A model generated the notes under the pieces. It was given only the letters and a program-made list of their open reading frames with translations. It was not told where the DNA came from and did no database searches. From Cryptomeria japonica (taxonomy: Eukaryota > Streptophyta > Pinopsida > Cupressales > Cupressaceae): a stretch of 64,000 bases of DNA. Below are positions 1 through 13,591 of this stretch, one piece after another (the stretch's first letter is position 1; each line of letters begins with the position of its first letter). The stretch is from NCBI RefSeq assembly GCF_030272615.1, contig NC_081408.1, forward strand, positions 308,648,450 through 308,712,449, given 5' to 3'. The position numbers and the translations under genes were made by a program.

Positions 1-480
1 AGGAGCTCCTTGTTGGTGTGAATAAGGTCTTACATACCTAGTAAATTATTGTACCTAGCTAGTTTCTAGTAGGGGACTTATTTGGATGACTTAAGTTTAC
101 TTAGGTTCAAAATTTTCTTTTAGAAGACATAGTTATCTTTTAAAATATTATCATATCTTCTCTTTATGAATTTTATTTATTTCTATTTACCTAGGTCATT
201 TAATATTTGGCACTTTAGTTGTCTTATTATATAGGATCAAGACACAAGGCACAATCCTATATAATCCTATGTCTCAACATTGTCTTTATAAGCAAGGCCA
301 TCTCATTGTATATTTCATATTCAATAAATCAATCTTACATCCATAATCAAGGAATCTATTATTGATATTCTCTCTCTTGTGGAAGTTATTTTTATCATGT
401 AGGGTTTCTTGGGATGTTAAGGAGTCACCATTAACTCTTACACTTGTAATGACACTAACAAACAATATAGAATAGCATTC
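1..480. other. AT-rich, LTR-like sequence
   Basis: No coding signal. A TATA-like stretch (TATATAATCC near 260) followed by TTCAATAAATCAATC near 325 resembles the promoter and R region of a plant LTR, but no terminal repeat, primer site or partner copy is visible in the window, so this is only a resemblance. Confidence 0.25.
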
Positions 481-1812
481 ATCTCCTACTTAAAGACCAT
501 CCATGGTTCTCATAGAGCTAAAATACACATTGCAATACTAACAAATTTAGATGAAGTATCAATATATTGAAACAAGAAGATCGAACACACTGTGTACCTA
601 CAGAATGCTCCCACTAAAAGTGGTATTGAGATATGCATGGTATTATGACCAAAATCACTACCAAAACTCCACTGAAATTGAATATAGATTATCATGCACC
701 ATAATCAACTGTTACAAGTCCAATATACAACTATATCAATTCCTCTAAGTAACCATCTCTTTTTCTCAATACAATTTACACATACTAATGGAATACGATG
801 ACCAAGAAAATCCAACCAAATAGAATCTTCATCATGAATTCCACATCAAAAATGGATTTAACATCTCATTAGTAATATGCATAATAGATGCAATTAGAGA
901 TCACATATAGATTCCAAGGCTCAAACACTAGATTATTGTTAGAATTGATTTGTCAAGTCAATCTAAAAACATCTAGTGACCATAGATTCAAGTACACAAG
1001 TAATCAATCATTCAAACCTATAATAATCTTCATCCTAAACACATTGAATACAACATAATCATATATATACATACTATAGATTTTGGTTAAAATGTTAAAT
1101 ATGCAAAACCATTTTTGTAAATCTCAAATCCTTAAATATCCAAACATTCACATAAAAATATCATCTAAACAATGAAATATGCACAAATCTACAAACCCAC
1201 AACTTCTGAAATAATAAAAAATACAAAACCTACAAGAGAACCAAGTTGTCTAGGAGCTTACACCATATGAAATATGTCATCTCCGCAATCCAAAAGTAAG
1301 TAGATGAACTAAGTTTCCAGGGGCTTACAAAATAGAAAAATATATATACCAAATCCATGACTCACAAGAGATCAATGACTTACCTTCTAGTGCTTTCATA
1401 TAGCCAAGGGCTAAAACCATGAAGACAATATAATTACTCTACTTCATAGTTTTAGCCCATGAAGACCATAAATGAAGAGCATGAAGACCACATGGATGAA
1501 CAATTTTCCACTGCACATGGCCACAAGGTAAAGGAACAAAACCACCAAACATATGATACTCATATTATGTCAAAGAAAGAGCTCCATGGTATCATTGTGA
1601 AAGAAATATGACCAACTCCATGAAGACACACAATCATGAGCTTCCACTACTTAACCTAGACCAAATTGACATCATCCATGACTTCCAATCTTATATATCT
1701 ACTAAAAATGGTTAACTCACACAACATGCATTACAATCCACAAGCCTCCAACATTTTAAGAAAGGTAAAAAACTCCCCTTCTTACTAGATGAATGACTCT
1801 TACACCAAACTA
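481..1812 (-). other. Decayed internal region of a retrotransposon
   Basis: No recognisable protein domain remains. It lies on the internal side of the primer site at 1813-1824, so it is most simply the leader or gag region of a minus-strand element. The element's other end is not seen; no second copy of the LTR start at 1827 occurs to the left. Confidence 0.35.
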
Positions 1813-1824
1813 GCTCTGATACCA
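1813..1824 (-). other. Primer binding site (tRNA-Met type)
   Basis: GCTCTGATACCA on the plus strand is the complement of TGGTATCAGAGC, the usual primer site complementary to initiator tRNA-Met in plant LTR retrotransposons. It sits 2 bp from a TG at 1827, which fits an LTR boundary on its right. Confidence 0.7.
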
Positions 1825-1826
1825 CT

Positions 1827-2410
1827 TGTGGGAAAATTTTCAAACTCTATCCAGTGAATTAACATTAAAGAATTGTTCTCAAGTTATGACATCAATTGGC
1901 GAGATACTGTGCTTAGACTACTATAATATGACAATTTAAAATCTGTATGCAAATATAAAATTAAGTAATCTTAATGTGATACCATGACTAGATCCGGGCT
2001 CTTGATGATGCTAAAAATTAGGCAACATAACATTTTTAACAACACCACTTCATGTGAACTTATAACAATAGAAAACAAAAGATAACATCACTATAATATA
2101 ACAACAAAGAGGCACAAGTCAACAAAATAAAAGCATCACATGGCACTAGATATATGTGGAGAAACCCTTGGGAGAAAAAACTCCACCAAGAAGAGAGGCC
2201 AAGTATGAATTGTATTTAAAATGAGATTAGAATTTGTCATACTTCTATTATCCCCTTTTACTCCAACATGGAGGCATTTGTGTATATATGAACAACATAT
2301 TTATGCTCTAAACTATTCCTTCTTAGGTTATTGTAGTTGTAGTATAACTCTACTTTCAACTATTCTATCCATTTTTCACATTGAAGGAGCTAAATTTATA
2401 GAGTTATAAA
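1827..2410 (-). mobile_element. LTR of a decayed minus-strand retrotransposon (outer edge unresolved)
   Basis: The LTR starts at TGTGGGAAAA next to the primer site. It holds the block GAAACCCTTGGGAGAAAAAA near 2163, a motif type common near the ends of plant copia LTRs, and a similar block recurs near 63715. The right edge is set arbitrarily because no partner LTR or target duplication is visible. Confidence 0.4.
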
Positions 2411-3227
2411 AAGTTCTTATGCACCAAACTTGACATCCAAATATTACTCTTCATTACAAACATCTCATCCTTTGATTTTCCTCCCATTAATGTGTAAAGA
2501 AACAAATTTTGGCTCCAAAAACTTTCCCTCCAACCTAGGAACCCAACTTGGAAATGGAACATCACATGAAATGCCACAAATGAAGGAATATCAAGAGACA
2601 AATATTGTCTCTTTCCAAATGCCCACTTGGAAGCCCAATAGTCATTTTTTTGTCCTCTTCACTTGTCTTTTACCATCCTATTCTAGGTGTCCACATTTAG
2701 GAAAAAGTAATTAAATATTTTTGTGATAGGTCAACTTTACCATAGTTAGTGGTTATAAATTATTTTCCCAATAAACCCTAAGTGGCTAGGGACACTTTCC
2801 AATGATGTTGCAATCATGTAATATGACATGAGATTTACAAGGTAGATGTCAATTTAATCCCAATAGTTTCAACTTGTAATGATGAAAAATCCTTAGATTC
2901 TTCATTAATGTATAATGACAATCTTAGTGATTAGACAACTTTATTTGATCATTTGCCATGATGAATATTTTGTGTTGTAGGCAAGGATGTGAAGAGGATA
3001 AAGAAAAATAAAAGCATGCCGAGTTAATGTGACTACTGGGGTTTCAAAACTTGATGCATGTATGCCATGTTCTCGGTGATATACATGGATTTTGAAAACC
3101 TATTTTGGCTTTGCACACTTAAAATCCCCAACCATCATTGCACATAGTAAAAAATATCAAAATGATGAATATTTTTTAGCTTGTTTGAATTGCCCTACAA
3201 ATCTTGACACTTTTATTCTCACCTACA
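2411..3227. other. No gene or element recognised
   Basis: AT-rich sequence with scattered short open frames that lack codon bias, domains or splice context. I see nothing to annotate. Confidence 0.5.
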
Positions 3228-3475
3228 TACATTAATGGTAGTGATGGTAATATTTTGAGTGATCTTTATAGTATTATTTTATCACGTTTCCTCAATTTAT
3301 CACAATTGTTAGGGCCATAGATCTATATATTTATTTATGAAATTTTCTTATTTGTAGGGGCTGGTAATAACATTAATGGTAGTAATGGTGATGGTTTGAG
3401 TGATCTTTTTAGCACTTCTTTACCATTTTCCCTCAATTTATCCCAAATTTCTAAGGCCATAGATCTATATTTATG
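3228..3475. repeat. Imperfect tandem duplication, about 130 bp unit
   Basis: Two adjacent copies run from ACATTAATGGTAGTGATGG to the shared end GCCATAGATCTATAT (about 3228-3345 and 3371-3475). Both contain TTTGAGTGATCTTT and CCCTCAATTTATC-like blocks with moderate divergence, indicating an old local duplication. Confidence 0.7.
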
Positions 3476-6400
3476 TAAAGTGAAAAAATGAACCCTACTG
3501 ATTCCTCACGTAGGAGAGAGAAAGGATATCACTAGGATGATTTTCACTTGGGAGAAAATTTACATTCAAAAGAGGGGTTAAATTCACTAGATCCAAACCC
3601 TAGAGTGAATAAGGATTTGAATATTAAGTGAATTGCAAGGGTGCAATGCAATTTACCCTCTTTTGTAAGTGGAAGAGTTGACTTGTTGACTATGTAGAAA
3701 ATGAAGACAAAATGGGTGAAATAAGGAGCTACTGATTTGAGATCGCGTTGTAACTTCGGATCTAAGGTATTTAGACTGATACAGACTTGCCCTGCAAATT
3801 TGGAGAAAATTTGTCAGGACCGAGTTGAAGTTGCACCTGGTCCTTCAAAAAATCCGCGAGTCGAAAAGGGTTTTTTCATCTCTGAAAATGAAGCCTAAAT
3901 CTGCAATTATAGATGTGCACTTGCAACCTACACACATAAAAGAAGGGAAGAAGGGTTGTGGATAGGGGTTTGCCTTAGTCAAACTGTGGTTGAGGAATCA
4001 ACCTTGAAAGAAAGTAATTGCAAATGCTTAAATGTAAATAATGGAAATGTATACCTTGTAGATCTACAATTTGTTGATGATGATTGCTTTGCTTCTTGAA
4101 TGTAATCACAAGCATTGCATGAAATGACATGTAACATGACAAAAACCTAACACACACACATGATTGCAAATGAATGTTGTAATGTTGCTCCAATGGATGA
4201 ATGAAGAAGACACATGAAGACGAAGACTTGATGGATGCTTGAAGACTTGAATGCTTGATGGTGATAATGGAGACCTTTTAGTTGTTTACCTAATTTTCAC
4301 TTATCTTCGCTTATCATTGCATAATTTCTGCTTATTTAAATGAGAGGATTAAATCCCTTTTTATACTTGCCTAGGAAGATAATTTTCATCTCACCGAAGG
4401 TTGACATAGGCGAGATTAAATCCCAAAGAAAAAATTAGGGTCAAGGGTCAGATGGACCCATTTTGGGGCCACACAAAGAGGGAGGGCAAGGGTGCCACGC
4501 CCTTGTCCTGCCCTATTTTGGGGCTTGGACAGGGTCACAAGGTGGCATAAGGGCTGAAACATGAGGAAACTTGGAATGACAATGCAGAGAGGGGTCCCAA
4601 TTGTGTAAGGAAATGCCGTTGCCAGGGTGAGGGCCTAAAATGTGGTCAAAATTGCAAGGGTTGCAATTTTACGACGCTACAATTTATAAATTTTTATAGA
4701 ATAAAAATCCAACAAGTGTTTTAGGGTTTCAAATTTGTTAGTTGATTCACAATTAAAGCAAATGATCTAGAAGTTGTAGAGGGGTAGCTATTAAGGATAA
4801 TATTTGTGATCTTGTGTCTACTTTGCTAGTTGTAGATGTTTTAGAGAGTTTTGGGTTAAGAGGTGTGACATACTCTTCTTTCTTTATAATTTTCTCTCAC
4901 CACATTTATTGGTGTGATTGCAATCTAAATTTGACAATTATTGCAATAATTTATTTCATCATAGATTTCTCTATAGTGGTCTCTTTTATGTTATATATGA
5001 ATATTTACAAGGTTAGAGAAGGATTCATAGGTACATTTGATTGCTTGTGTCATATATTTAGTGTATTTTTCTTGCTTGTTGTTCTTAGTGGTTGAAAACA
5101 CGACTCTATGACCTAATAAGGCACCAATATTGAAGACTCTAACTCTCCACCCATATTTAAAAATAGAAATATTCATGAGTAGTCGTTGAAGTATATTAGG
5201 ATCAATATATGTTGCTCGTGGTTAAGTTACACAAACTAGAGAAAATATTAAGTAAAATCTAATCACTACATTCTTAGAGGATCGTGTTCAATATACCCAT
5301 ACTTTGTTGATGTGTATGAAATCTTCATTTAAACTATCTCAAGATCTTATAACACTATCATTACCTATAGATACAAGTGCAAGTTATTGAATTGACTTTA
5401 AAAGAGGACTTTGAAATAAATAAATCTTGACCTAGTGACAAAAATGGGGTGAAGTATGCAATTTGGCTATAGTTGTTATTATGGTTGTCCATTTTGTTTG
5501 ATTTGAATGCATGTTAAGGCATACCTTTAGGGACACCCTCCTTGGTTTAAGCTAAGCTCAAATAGTGTACATGATTACTCTTGTAGATGGCCTTTAACCT
5601 CCCTAAATGTGTACATGAGCCTCTCTTTACCTCCTTAATGACAAACCCCTGGCCTTGAAGGTAAGGAGAATCTCTAAAATTTTGGACATACTATTTTAGG
5701 CCTGATAAGTTTTTTGGTGGAAGTGTGACATAATTGTGTAGGAATGGACATCAAGACAAGATGCAAAGAGGAAGGAAAGATATCTAAAATTCACATTGAA
5801 GTCTGCATGATACATAGTAAGCAACAAAAGGCCTTATAACGCTTTGTGGGAAAAAAGGCGTAGAGTGGATATGAAAAAAAATACTTGAAAATAATCTAAA
5901 TATCTAAATGTGCAAGGGAATATCGTAAAAGAGAGTAATGGAAGACATATAAATGTAAGGAAGGTTTAGAGGTAAGAGATAATGAAAGATATGTGAATGG
6001 ATGTTACAAGATCACAAGAGAGAAACTAAGAAATTTCCAAGAAAATCTTACAAAACTAGATGTTAGATGTGGATGAAGTGGAATAGAAAAAAAATGGAAT
6101 ATATGGATTAGGTCTTGAATTCTGTAAGAATAAAGGAACAAAGAAGGGAACAAAGGTTTGTAGAGAATGAGAATGGAAGTGGATAAGGGTATGAGAGGAA
6201 AGACAAATATCCATGTCTCAATTGAAAACCCAGATTTGATGAAACATAGAGAAAATGATAGGATGGGTGCAACAAACCTTGGACTTTATAAGCAAAACAT
6301 GAAATAAGATCAAGATGTTGGCCGAATATAAAACATCCCATTCCACATCAAAAGTTTGAAACAACATGAAATGAATGGAAAATGACTAAAGTACACCCAA

Positions 6401-8400
6401 ACTTAGATTTTTATTGGATTTTGGCAACTTCCAACTTACGGTAGGCATATGGGGATGAAAGAGAACAACACTTAGGTAAATTGGGAAAGAGATGTCCATT
6501 GTTCAAACACTTATTAAATCAATTATCTATGATGAGAAAAAGTAAGACCTAAATGGATAAAGGAATTGAGACTTAAGCAAAACTTATACTGCCAAATTAA
6601 CTCCCAATAGAGTGTTTAATCACCAATGTTTTGAATTTGAGTAAGTATGCTTGAAATACACAATTTCGAGTATTACAATTCTTGAGGAGTTGAATAGGAC
6701 CAAAGTAATGAAGAAGACAACTACTATTGTTAGTGTATCTAGTGTTAATTCTCTAAGCGACAAGATGTGTTAGTTTTTAGAAGAACGAGAAGTGAGGTCT
6801 AATATCTAGGGATTGGGCTATTCTCCTTCCCATTAGTTATTGCTCTTGGTATCTTGCAATTGGTGTTAATCTTTTGTGTTGTTGGTTTGTTTCTATTAGA
6901 TTAATTTGTTGGATGTTTTGTTATTAGTCTATTTTTGACTATTTTGTGTGGCCTCCTTATTAAAACCTTGATCAATTGATTTTTGTAAGGATGGAGACCC
7001 TCGTAACTTCTTTTAAATAATGAGAAATAATAATTTTTTCTACAATTAAAATATTTATAAATACCTTAAAAATTATTTCCTTAATATGAGATTTTAAAAA
7101 CTTACATTTCCATTAAAAAAACCCTTTTTATTAATTTCTTTTTTTTAATTAATTTTCAAGAAATGGTAGTTGAATACTAAATTCAATCCGTTCACAAAAA
7201 TAAATACACTTATAATTTGAATGAATATATTAGTCAACATTATCACAAAGAGTAAAATAAAGAATATGTCTATTTTGTACTTTAAAGTAAATAACGCTAC
7301 ATACTTTATGAATTATGGTGGAAGAATTTCACTAAGTGTACTTCCTAGAAAAGAATATAGGAAGTAATGGAGATAAAGCAACACTTCATATGAGTGGTTA
7401 ACTTTTACATGTGAAGAGACATTTATCAAATTGAAAGTAAGGGAATTTATGATCAATACTACCACTTTATTTGCTATATTTTTAAAAATATAATTATTAA
7501 TTAAATTTTATTTAGTAAAAATAAATAAATAAAATTCAATTTATAATTGTGGTAAATTATATAATAGAATTTAAAAATAAAAAATATATTTTTGATAGTT
7601 AATAAATAAGTATATTTTAAATATAATTGTCAACGAATAATTTGGAATGAATTGTTTTTAGATGTATTAGAAGTAAAATAATGAAATTTGAATAGGGTTG
7701 TTCTCAAAATTTGTTAGGTTGAATAAATATTTGTTTGTAAATAATTTGAATTAAAGTAATAAATTGTCAATTTGAATTTTATGCATCGATTTGATTTGAA
7801 CCTAAATAATTAATCTTGTTGTTTGAGATTCATTTGCACTTACAAACATATATATTCTTGGATAACTAGACCTAAAATAAAAGTGGTGGTATTGACAAAC
7901 AACTTTGAAGAGCTCATCAATTAGGTAAGAGAAATAGAGGTAGATGATATGAAATGAATAAAGGACAATTAAATGAAAGGCAACATGGAACCTATACATT
8001 TGGAATGTAATATAAATGGTGACGTGAAAGACAAAACTAGCACACAACCAAGTTTCAAAGTGTGTGGAGGTAATAGAAACAAAAATGATTTAGAAAACAA
8101 CTAAATTTGGATATGGATCTCTTCAGAAGATTGTAGTGATAGCTAAGATCATGTTAGATTTTTGAAAGCCAATAGATGAAAGTAGTTGACGATCTCTAGA
8201 TACAAATGAGGTAAGAAGTGATGCCTTCTTATATTTATCCTAGACCCATGATTTGAATGATCGACACATAAAGACCAGTTAGAAAGGGGTTGGTGGGGGT
8301 CCATAACAAAATTTAAAATGTGAAATATTTGGGTTAGATTCACAAATGAACTAGGTAGAAGTACATGTAACTTGAGAGTTGATAAATTATTTGACTCTCT
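3476..8400. other. Long stretch without a recognisable gene
   Basis: Only short open frames without domains. A richer block at about 3700-4700 (a reading such as ATCCGCGAGTCG near 3855, and CTCACCGAAGGTTGACATAG near 4393) looks like part of a repeat, but I could not find ends, target duplications or a second copy. 7000-7750 is extremely AT-rich. The rest holds nothing I can support. Confidence 0.45.
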
Positions 8401-9470
8401 TCATCCTGATGATGGATCACGGAGTGTGATCCGAAATGTTGATGCAAAAATCTTTCACACAATCGAATCCAGAAATGCTCTCTTGATTAGTTGATAAATG
8501 TCTAAGAATGGATTCGATTTAAATTTTGAAGATTATCCAGGAATTTGGACAAAATGTGGTACCAAATAAATAGAAATCACACTTCGAGTCAAATACTCAA
8601 GACATCAACACAAAATGACATAAAACTAATGAAAAAAATATAACATACACATTTTTAACCATTATACCCAAAAAAAAACACCATAATTTCATTCAAAATA
8701 TAATGTATACACCATGTCACAAGATTTTGTATATAATTTAATTTTTTATCATAAATAAAAATAATCATTTTACAACTTTACAATCAAATAAACTACTCTG
8801 ATTAAATGATATACTTTTTTTTCTCGTAAACTTCAAGCCAAAAGAATTCAATTTTGTACATGTTCTAAAAAAATTCATACCCAAAAGAATGGAATAGAAA
8901 TACATCTAAAAAATCTCATACCCAAAAGAAAGGAATAGAAATACATACCGTCATTTTTCTATTAAATAAATATAACACCATCTTGAGCATGATTTGAAAT
9001 GTTCATAAGAAAACATACACACTTTAAAGACATTAAATTTCTACAATCCTTAATTATTGGCATGAGTAGTTTCTAGATTCAACTATGTAAGATTTGTTCA
9101 GAATTAGTGTCTCTCATCACACTCCATAGCTTTATGATTCTATTATGACGATGGATAACAAAGTGTGACCTGAAACATGATAGTAAACAAATCTACTCTG
9201 TGATCTAAAATGTTTTTGATATTAAAAGCAGCCAAAACAAGGAGGATGTCCCAGGTACAGATAAGAAAACAGTGGATAGCCAACTGTCAGCAAAGAAGTA
9301 GCAAAATCATAGCCTCCTAAACTTTCCTCTAAAACTTTAAACATGTTATGCATATTAACTGAGTATATAAAAGTCATACTTAAAATATGCCACGTAGGGC
9401 AAGGATAGTTAAGTCCAAGCATAACCCAAAACCATAACTATAAGCCGACAGACCATTAGGGCCATTCAAA
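8401..9470. other. Non-coding, minor repeats
   Basis: A motif GATGGATCACGGAGTGTGAT at 8413 recurs in diverged form near 9152 (GATGGATAACAAAGTGTGAC). A 41-bp near-exact tandem copy of CATACCCAAAAGAATGGAAT lies at about 8877-8947. No coding region is recognised. Confidence 0.4.
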
Positions 9471-9501
9471 AAACTAGAAACCCAAACCATAGAAAACACA
9501 A

Positions 9502-10550
9502 CTATTTCTTTTTGCCATGGCTCCTCTTAGGGAGGAGCTTCCTTGCCCATTCCTTGGTGAGGAATTTAAAGAGGTCCCTGTAGTCCTCATCCGCCTTTCC
9601 TTAACCTTTGAGTGTGCTTTCCTGCAGGAGACAAAGAGTGGTCGCAGAGCTGTGCATGACATTTAGAGCAAACCTGGAGACGTCCTGCAACTTGTTCTCA
9701 ATGGCCTCAGTTCTGTTGGTAGTTTCCTGTAGGTTTTCAAACATGCAATCCACTTTCTTTTCGAAGTCTGCCAATTTGCCATCCGCTTCCTCCTTGATGC
9801 TACTCACTTCTTCCACTACCATCATCTTATCAAACCTAAGAGCAGGGGACGAAGAGTTGATAATAAACAAATCTTACATAATCGAATAAAAAAAAAATTC
9901 ATTCCTATACACAAATTAAATAAAAATAAAAATTATAATTTATTAGTTGTGAAAAACTCATACCAACTAAATATCACACCTCCTACCAATTGAAATAATA
10001 TAAAATAGTCCATCAAAATTGAAATTTTATTATAAATCCCTGCAATGTCCAATTAAAAAAAAACAAAACCAATGGATGGCCTCACATACTCTTGTATACG
10101 TCCATATGTCTCTTGAATATGAACCATATTTTCATTGCGGTAGACTGAAAATGAAAGCATTAAGCTGAGCATACCCCCCAACAGACACCATGATCTGATA
10201 ATACCAAACTATATGAGGCCTTACTTTCTGGGAGAGAGAACATCGTTATTCGCAAATCCAATCAAATAATATTTCTCCGGCTATTATATGTACGGGGAAA
10301 TCTGTTGCATCGTATTGACCCCCAAAAAAATTCCAGTAAAGCGTAGAGGGCACTAGCAAGCACTCCTCTTACTGTCAATGAAATGTGTGAGAGATCTGGA
10401 GTGAAAGAGGAATTGGGGTTGTAAAGCATGGCAGTAACAGGATTGGGTTCTGCTGGCATGGCATCCATGCTGGCGGATTGCCCAAGTAACAGGCTGTCCA
10501 GCTTTAGGTTTCGTTTCTCTTCTCCATCTTATGCTGTAGGTCATTTGCAT
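9502..10550 (-). CDS. Candidate three-exon gene for a small coiled-coil protein, possibly decayed at its 3' end
   Basis: Function is not recognised. The model is exon 1 10550-10373, exon 2 10144-10090 and exon 3 9835-9601. Both introns (228 and 254 bp) start GT (GTAAGA, GTATGT) and end AG (TTTTCAG, CTCTTAG), and their phases 1 and 2 match exactly, giving 155 codons. The first about 59 residues are rich in Arg, Ser and His with few acids, which resembles a mitochondrial presequence. After it the chain is acidic and heptad-like (EEVSSIKEEADGKLADFEKK), which suggests a coiled coil. A TAA at 9601-9603 ends the frame, yet the same frame continues with good coding character (ADEDYRDLFKFLTKEWARKL) to TAG at 9502. 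So this is either a nonsense mutation or an unused donor (AAAG|GTTAAG) at the same place. It is the only segment outside mobile elements with credible exon structure. It could be a pseudogene. Confidence 0.45.
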
Positions 10551-10609
10551 TCCTTCTCTCCTTATTGTAGAATGCGCACCAGGAAATCAAGGTCTGCAAA
10601 CGCTTAAAC

Positions 10610-10935
10610 CCAACTCATTCTAATTGAATTAATGATAATTTCAGGTTGTTCTAAGACATGTTTGGAAGATTATTAAGGTCTACATATCTTTAAATCCAAA
10701 TGTTTGGAAGATTATTAAGGTCTACGTATCTTTAAATCCAATTCACTCTTGTTACAGTTATAATAATTTCAGGTTTTTTAAGACATGCATGAAAGATTAT
10801 GAAGGTCTGTATATTCTTAAATGCAATTCACTTTCCTTAAATTTATGATAATTTTATTTCTATATTAATTAAGCTTTTATTCAATATTTTTTTTAAAGAT
10901 TTCAGGTTATTTTAAGACACTTCAGAAAGATTACG
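10610..10935. repeat. Degenerate tandem repeat, about 100 bp unit
   Basis: Three to four diverged copies share ATAATTTCAGGTT, TTTAAGACATG, GAAAGATTAT and AAGGTCT blocks in the same order. One part (TGTTTGGAAGATTATTAAGG) is an almost exact immediate repeat. It lies upstream of the candidate gene and has no coding signal. Confidence 0.6.
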
Positions 10936-13101
10936 AACTATATAAGCAAAACTTATTTTTTTTCTTCATTTTGTAAATCCTGAATAAATATTGCATTTTG
11001 ATTATGTTTAGGAGTGTATTTTAGCAGAAGAGATCAGCAGAGCTATCCTAATATAGGCGGACTGTTCTTATGCAGCCGATCAGTTTCAAACATGTTTAAG
11101 AATTGCAAACAAGCAAACTCGTCCAGTAATAGGATTATATGGTCGAAGTTTGTCCTGTTCTTTTTTCCTTTGTATACATGGATCAAGCTCATAATGTATC
11201 CCTCATAATCATTATCAGAGCAACCTTATTGAATGTCCACTGGAGTTATAGGCTGATTCATTGCAATGGCAGGATTTGAGTTATGGGCTGCCTTATCATG
11301 ATGGGAGAATGTGAACCGGGAGAGTTATTGAAGAATTTATTGCAAATGCAATGTAAGATTCCAAACTCCAATCATGCTCTTACCAGAGTCCCTATTACCA
11401 TTAGAGTCCTTATTACTATTACACCGCAACCTGAGAGAGTTGTTGGAGAATTTATTGCAATGGTAGAATCTGAACTCCAGTCGCACTTCTATCAGTGTCC
11501 CCAGTATCATTACTCCACAACCTGTTGGATTGGTTTGTCCCTAAATTTATTTTGTTGACCTGGTTCAATGAAGCGGATTTTTTCCATATGTATAGCGTAT
11601 TTGTTTACATGTTGCAGAGTGTGCCATGGGAACAAGGAGATAAGTCTGGAACAAAGATGCATGTAAATTCATTACTTCTCACCTGGTAAAATCTATGCAC
11701 TTATTGTAGTACTCAGGCAATGCCAAATTTTTCAAGGAAAAGGTCACAATCACTCTTACCGGGTACATGGAGGTCAAGATATTGAGCATTTACTGCTCTA
11801 AAAAGTTGGGGGTGAGTCCTGATAAAATTTGCACCCAAGTGACTGGAACGCACTCACTGCTAGTGAACTTCTGCCCAGCCAAGCATTGAGCTTAGGTATC
11901 CTAATAAGTATGCCTTAGCATCTGATCCATAAGCTTCATGAATCCAAAATAAGAGAAATTCCAATCTGTAGCATCGTAGGTCTTTAAGCTGCAGTGTCTT
12001 CAGATTTTGACTTGTGACTTATATGATGATAATTTTAAGTCATTTTAGTTGCATTACGAAGGATGGTACAGTGATTTTGAGGCTTATAATCTGCTATTTA
12101 TGTCGTACTGTAAATTTGGATAACGTATTGTCTTCCGTGGTTTTTCTAAGTTATGAAGGAGGGTGAACTTTCATATGTTGGAATCGAGGCACATTCTGTA
12201 TGGCAATTATGATGGCCTATATCACTTATACACTACAAACACTTGAAAGAAAAGCCTTGATTTACAATTTCCAGTGAAACAAATGAGACTCAAATCTGAG
12301 TTACAAAAGTAGCAAGCTATGGCCTTCCAAGTCAGACAGTCTCCATGAGGTTGCTTCTGCAGAAATAAGTGGCTTGCATAACTGGAAAGTATGGTTGTAG
12401 TAAACCACCAAAACGTATCCTCTCCACCATTAGAAAGATGTTTTCTAGAAAGTTACCGATCTGCTATTCGATTTTAAAAAAGACATGTGAATATGTGTAT
12501 GGCAGTTTGCCTGTATGTGATGTTGGGCACATAAGACTCCTTAGGATGAAAACTCATCTACAATTGTTGAAAAGATGTGAAATTAAGGATGGCAGTTTAC
12601 ATTTCAACTAGTATTGACACATAAGGCCCCTAGGATGGAGGCTTACATATCCATTTTTATATTGATTTGAAATCCTCATTCCCGTCATTCTTTTTTTATA
12701 TTTGAAATAATGTTATTTATGAGGTAATGACAAATTATACTCTAATCTATAGAGCAAGATATACTAGTTTTTGATGACTTTGACTGTTAAATGGTATATG
12801 ATATTGCAAGGAATGCAAATCGGATTGGTTTTCTAATGTTTAATGATGTGTGCACAAGGAATAATATCGTGGCCATCCGTAGAAGATCAGTCATTAAGAA
12901 ATAGCTATTTGGTTTGTTAGGAATAGTTACATTATATTATTGAGGTAATGCAGATATTACATATATTATCCCTTGTGCATAAGGAATATTATTGTCTTGT
13001 AGGTGGAGATATAATATCCTAGGGTGGAGTCGTAAGAGCTTTGTGCTGATGTTTAAAGGCAAAAAAGGCATAATGAAGTTGATGAATCATGAAAAGCTTT
13101 T
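10936..13101. other. No gene recognised
   Basis: An imperfect duplication at about 11310-11370 and 11430-11490 (GAGAGTT, GAATTTATTGCAA and AACTCCA blocks in the same order) is visible. The open frames here are short and show no domain. It is flanking DNA of the large nested insertion that begins at 13102. Confidence 0.4.
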
Positions 13102-13389
13102 TGTAATGTCCCCTTTCTAAAATAGGATTTAATAATAAATGATAATAAAATTAAAATATAAATAAATAAATATAATATAATTAAAAGTTAATTAACTAGG
13201 TTTAATGAAAGGTCAAGAGGCATGCAATGAAGAGTTGTGACTCCCTCAAACATGAGATATAAAAGGGAGAAGAGTTCATTTGAAAGGGAATAGGGAGGAA
13301 GGAAGAAAGAATGAAACATAAGAATTAAGGAAGGATTAATGCAAGAATAAAGGAATAGGAAGAGAATAAGGAAGTGACTCCTAAAAAAG

Positions 13390-13586
13390 GCAAAAACTAT
13401 GAAGGGTTGTACTCTTTCAAAAAGGTGATATTTGTGAAAGGTCGCGACTCTTATGAAAGGTTGAAGAGTTTTACTCTTTCAAAGGGTGGTAACTGTGAAA
13501 GGTTGTGACTCTCTCAAAGGTCAGAAATGATGAAGGGTTGTAACTTTTTTGAAGGGTGGTAATTGTGTAAGGTTGCAACTCACACT
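13390..13586. repeat. Tandem repeat in the outer LTR, left part (about 66 bp unit)
   Basis: Repeats of GAAGGGTTGT, ACTCTTTCAAAGGGTGGTAA and TGTGAAAGGTTGTGACTCTC. The array continues on the far side of the nest at 48653-48870, so it was cut by insertion of the chromovirus. Confidence 0.8.
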
Positions 13587-13591
13587 TAGAT

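Noticed and set aside
2221-2714. Short open frames of 60-94 codons
   Set aside because: No domain, no splice context, length expected by chance in AT-rich DNA.
3481-4735. Possible solo LTR between two AGTG words
   Set aside because: Ends are not TG...CA, the matching word is only four or five bases, and no second copy exists in the window.
6830-7030. Possible 3' end of a LINE (AATAATGAGAAATAATAA near 7015)
   Set aside because: No reverse transcriptase, no poly-A with target duplication; an AT-rich run is enough to explain it.
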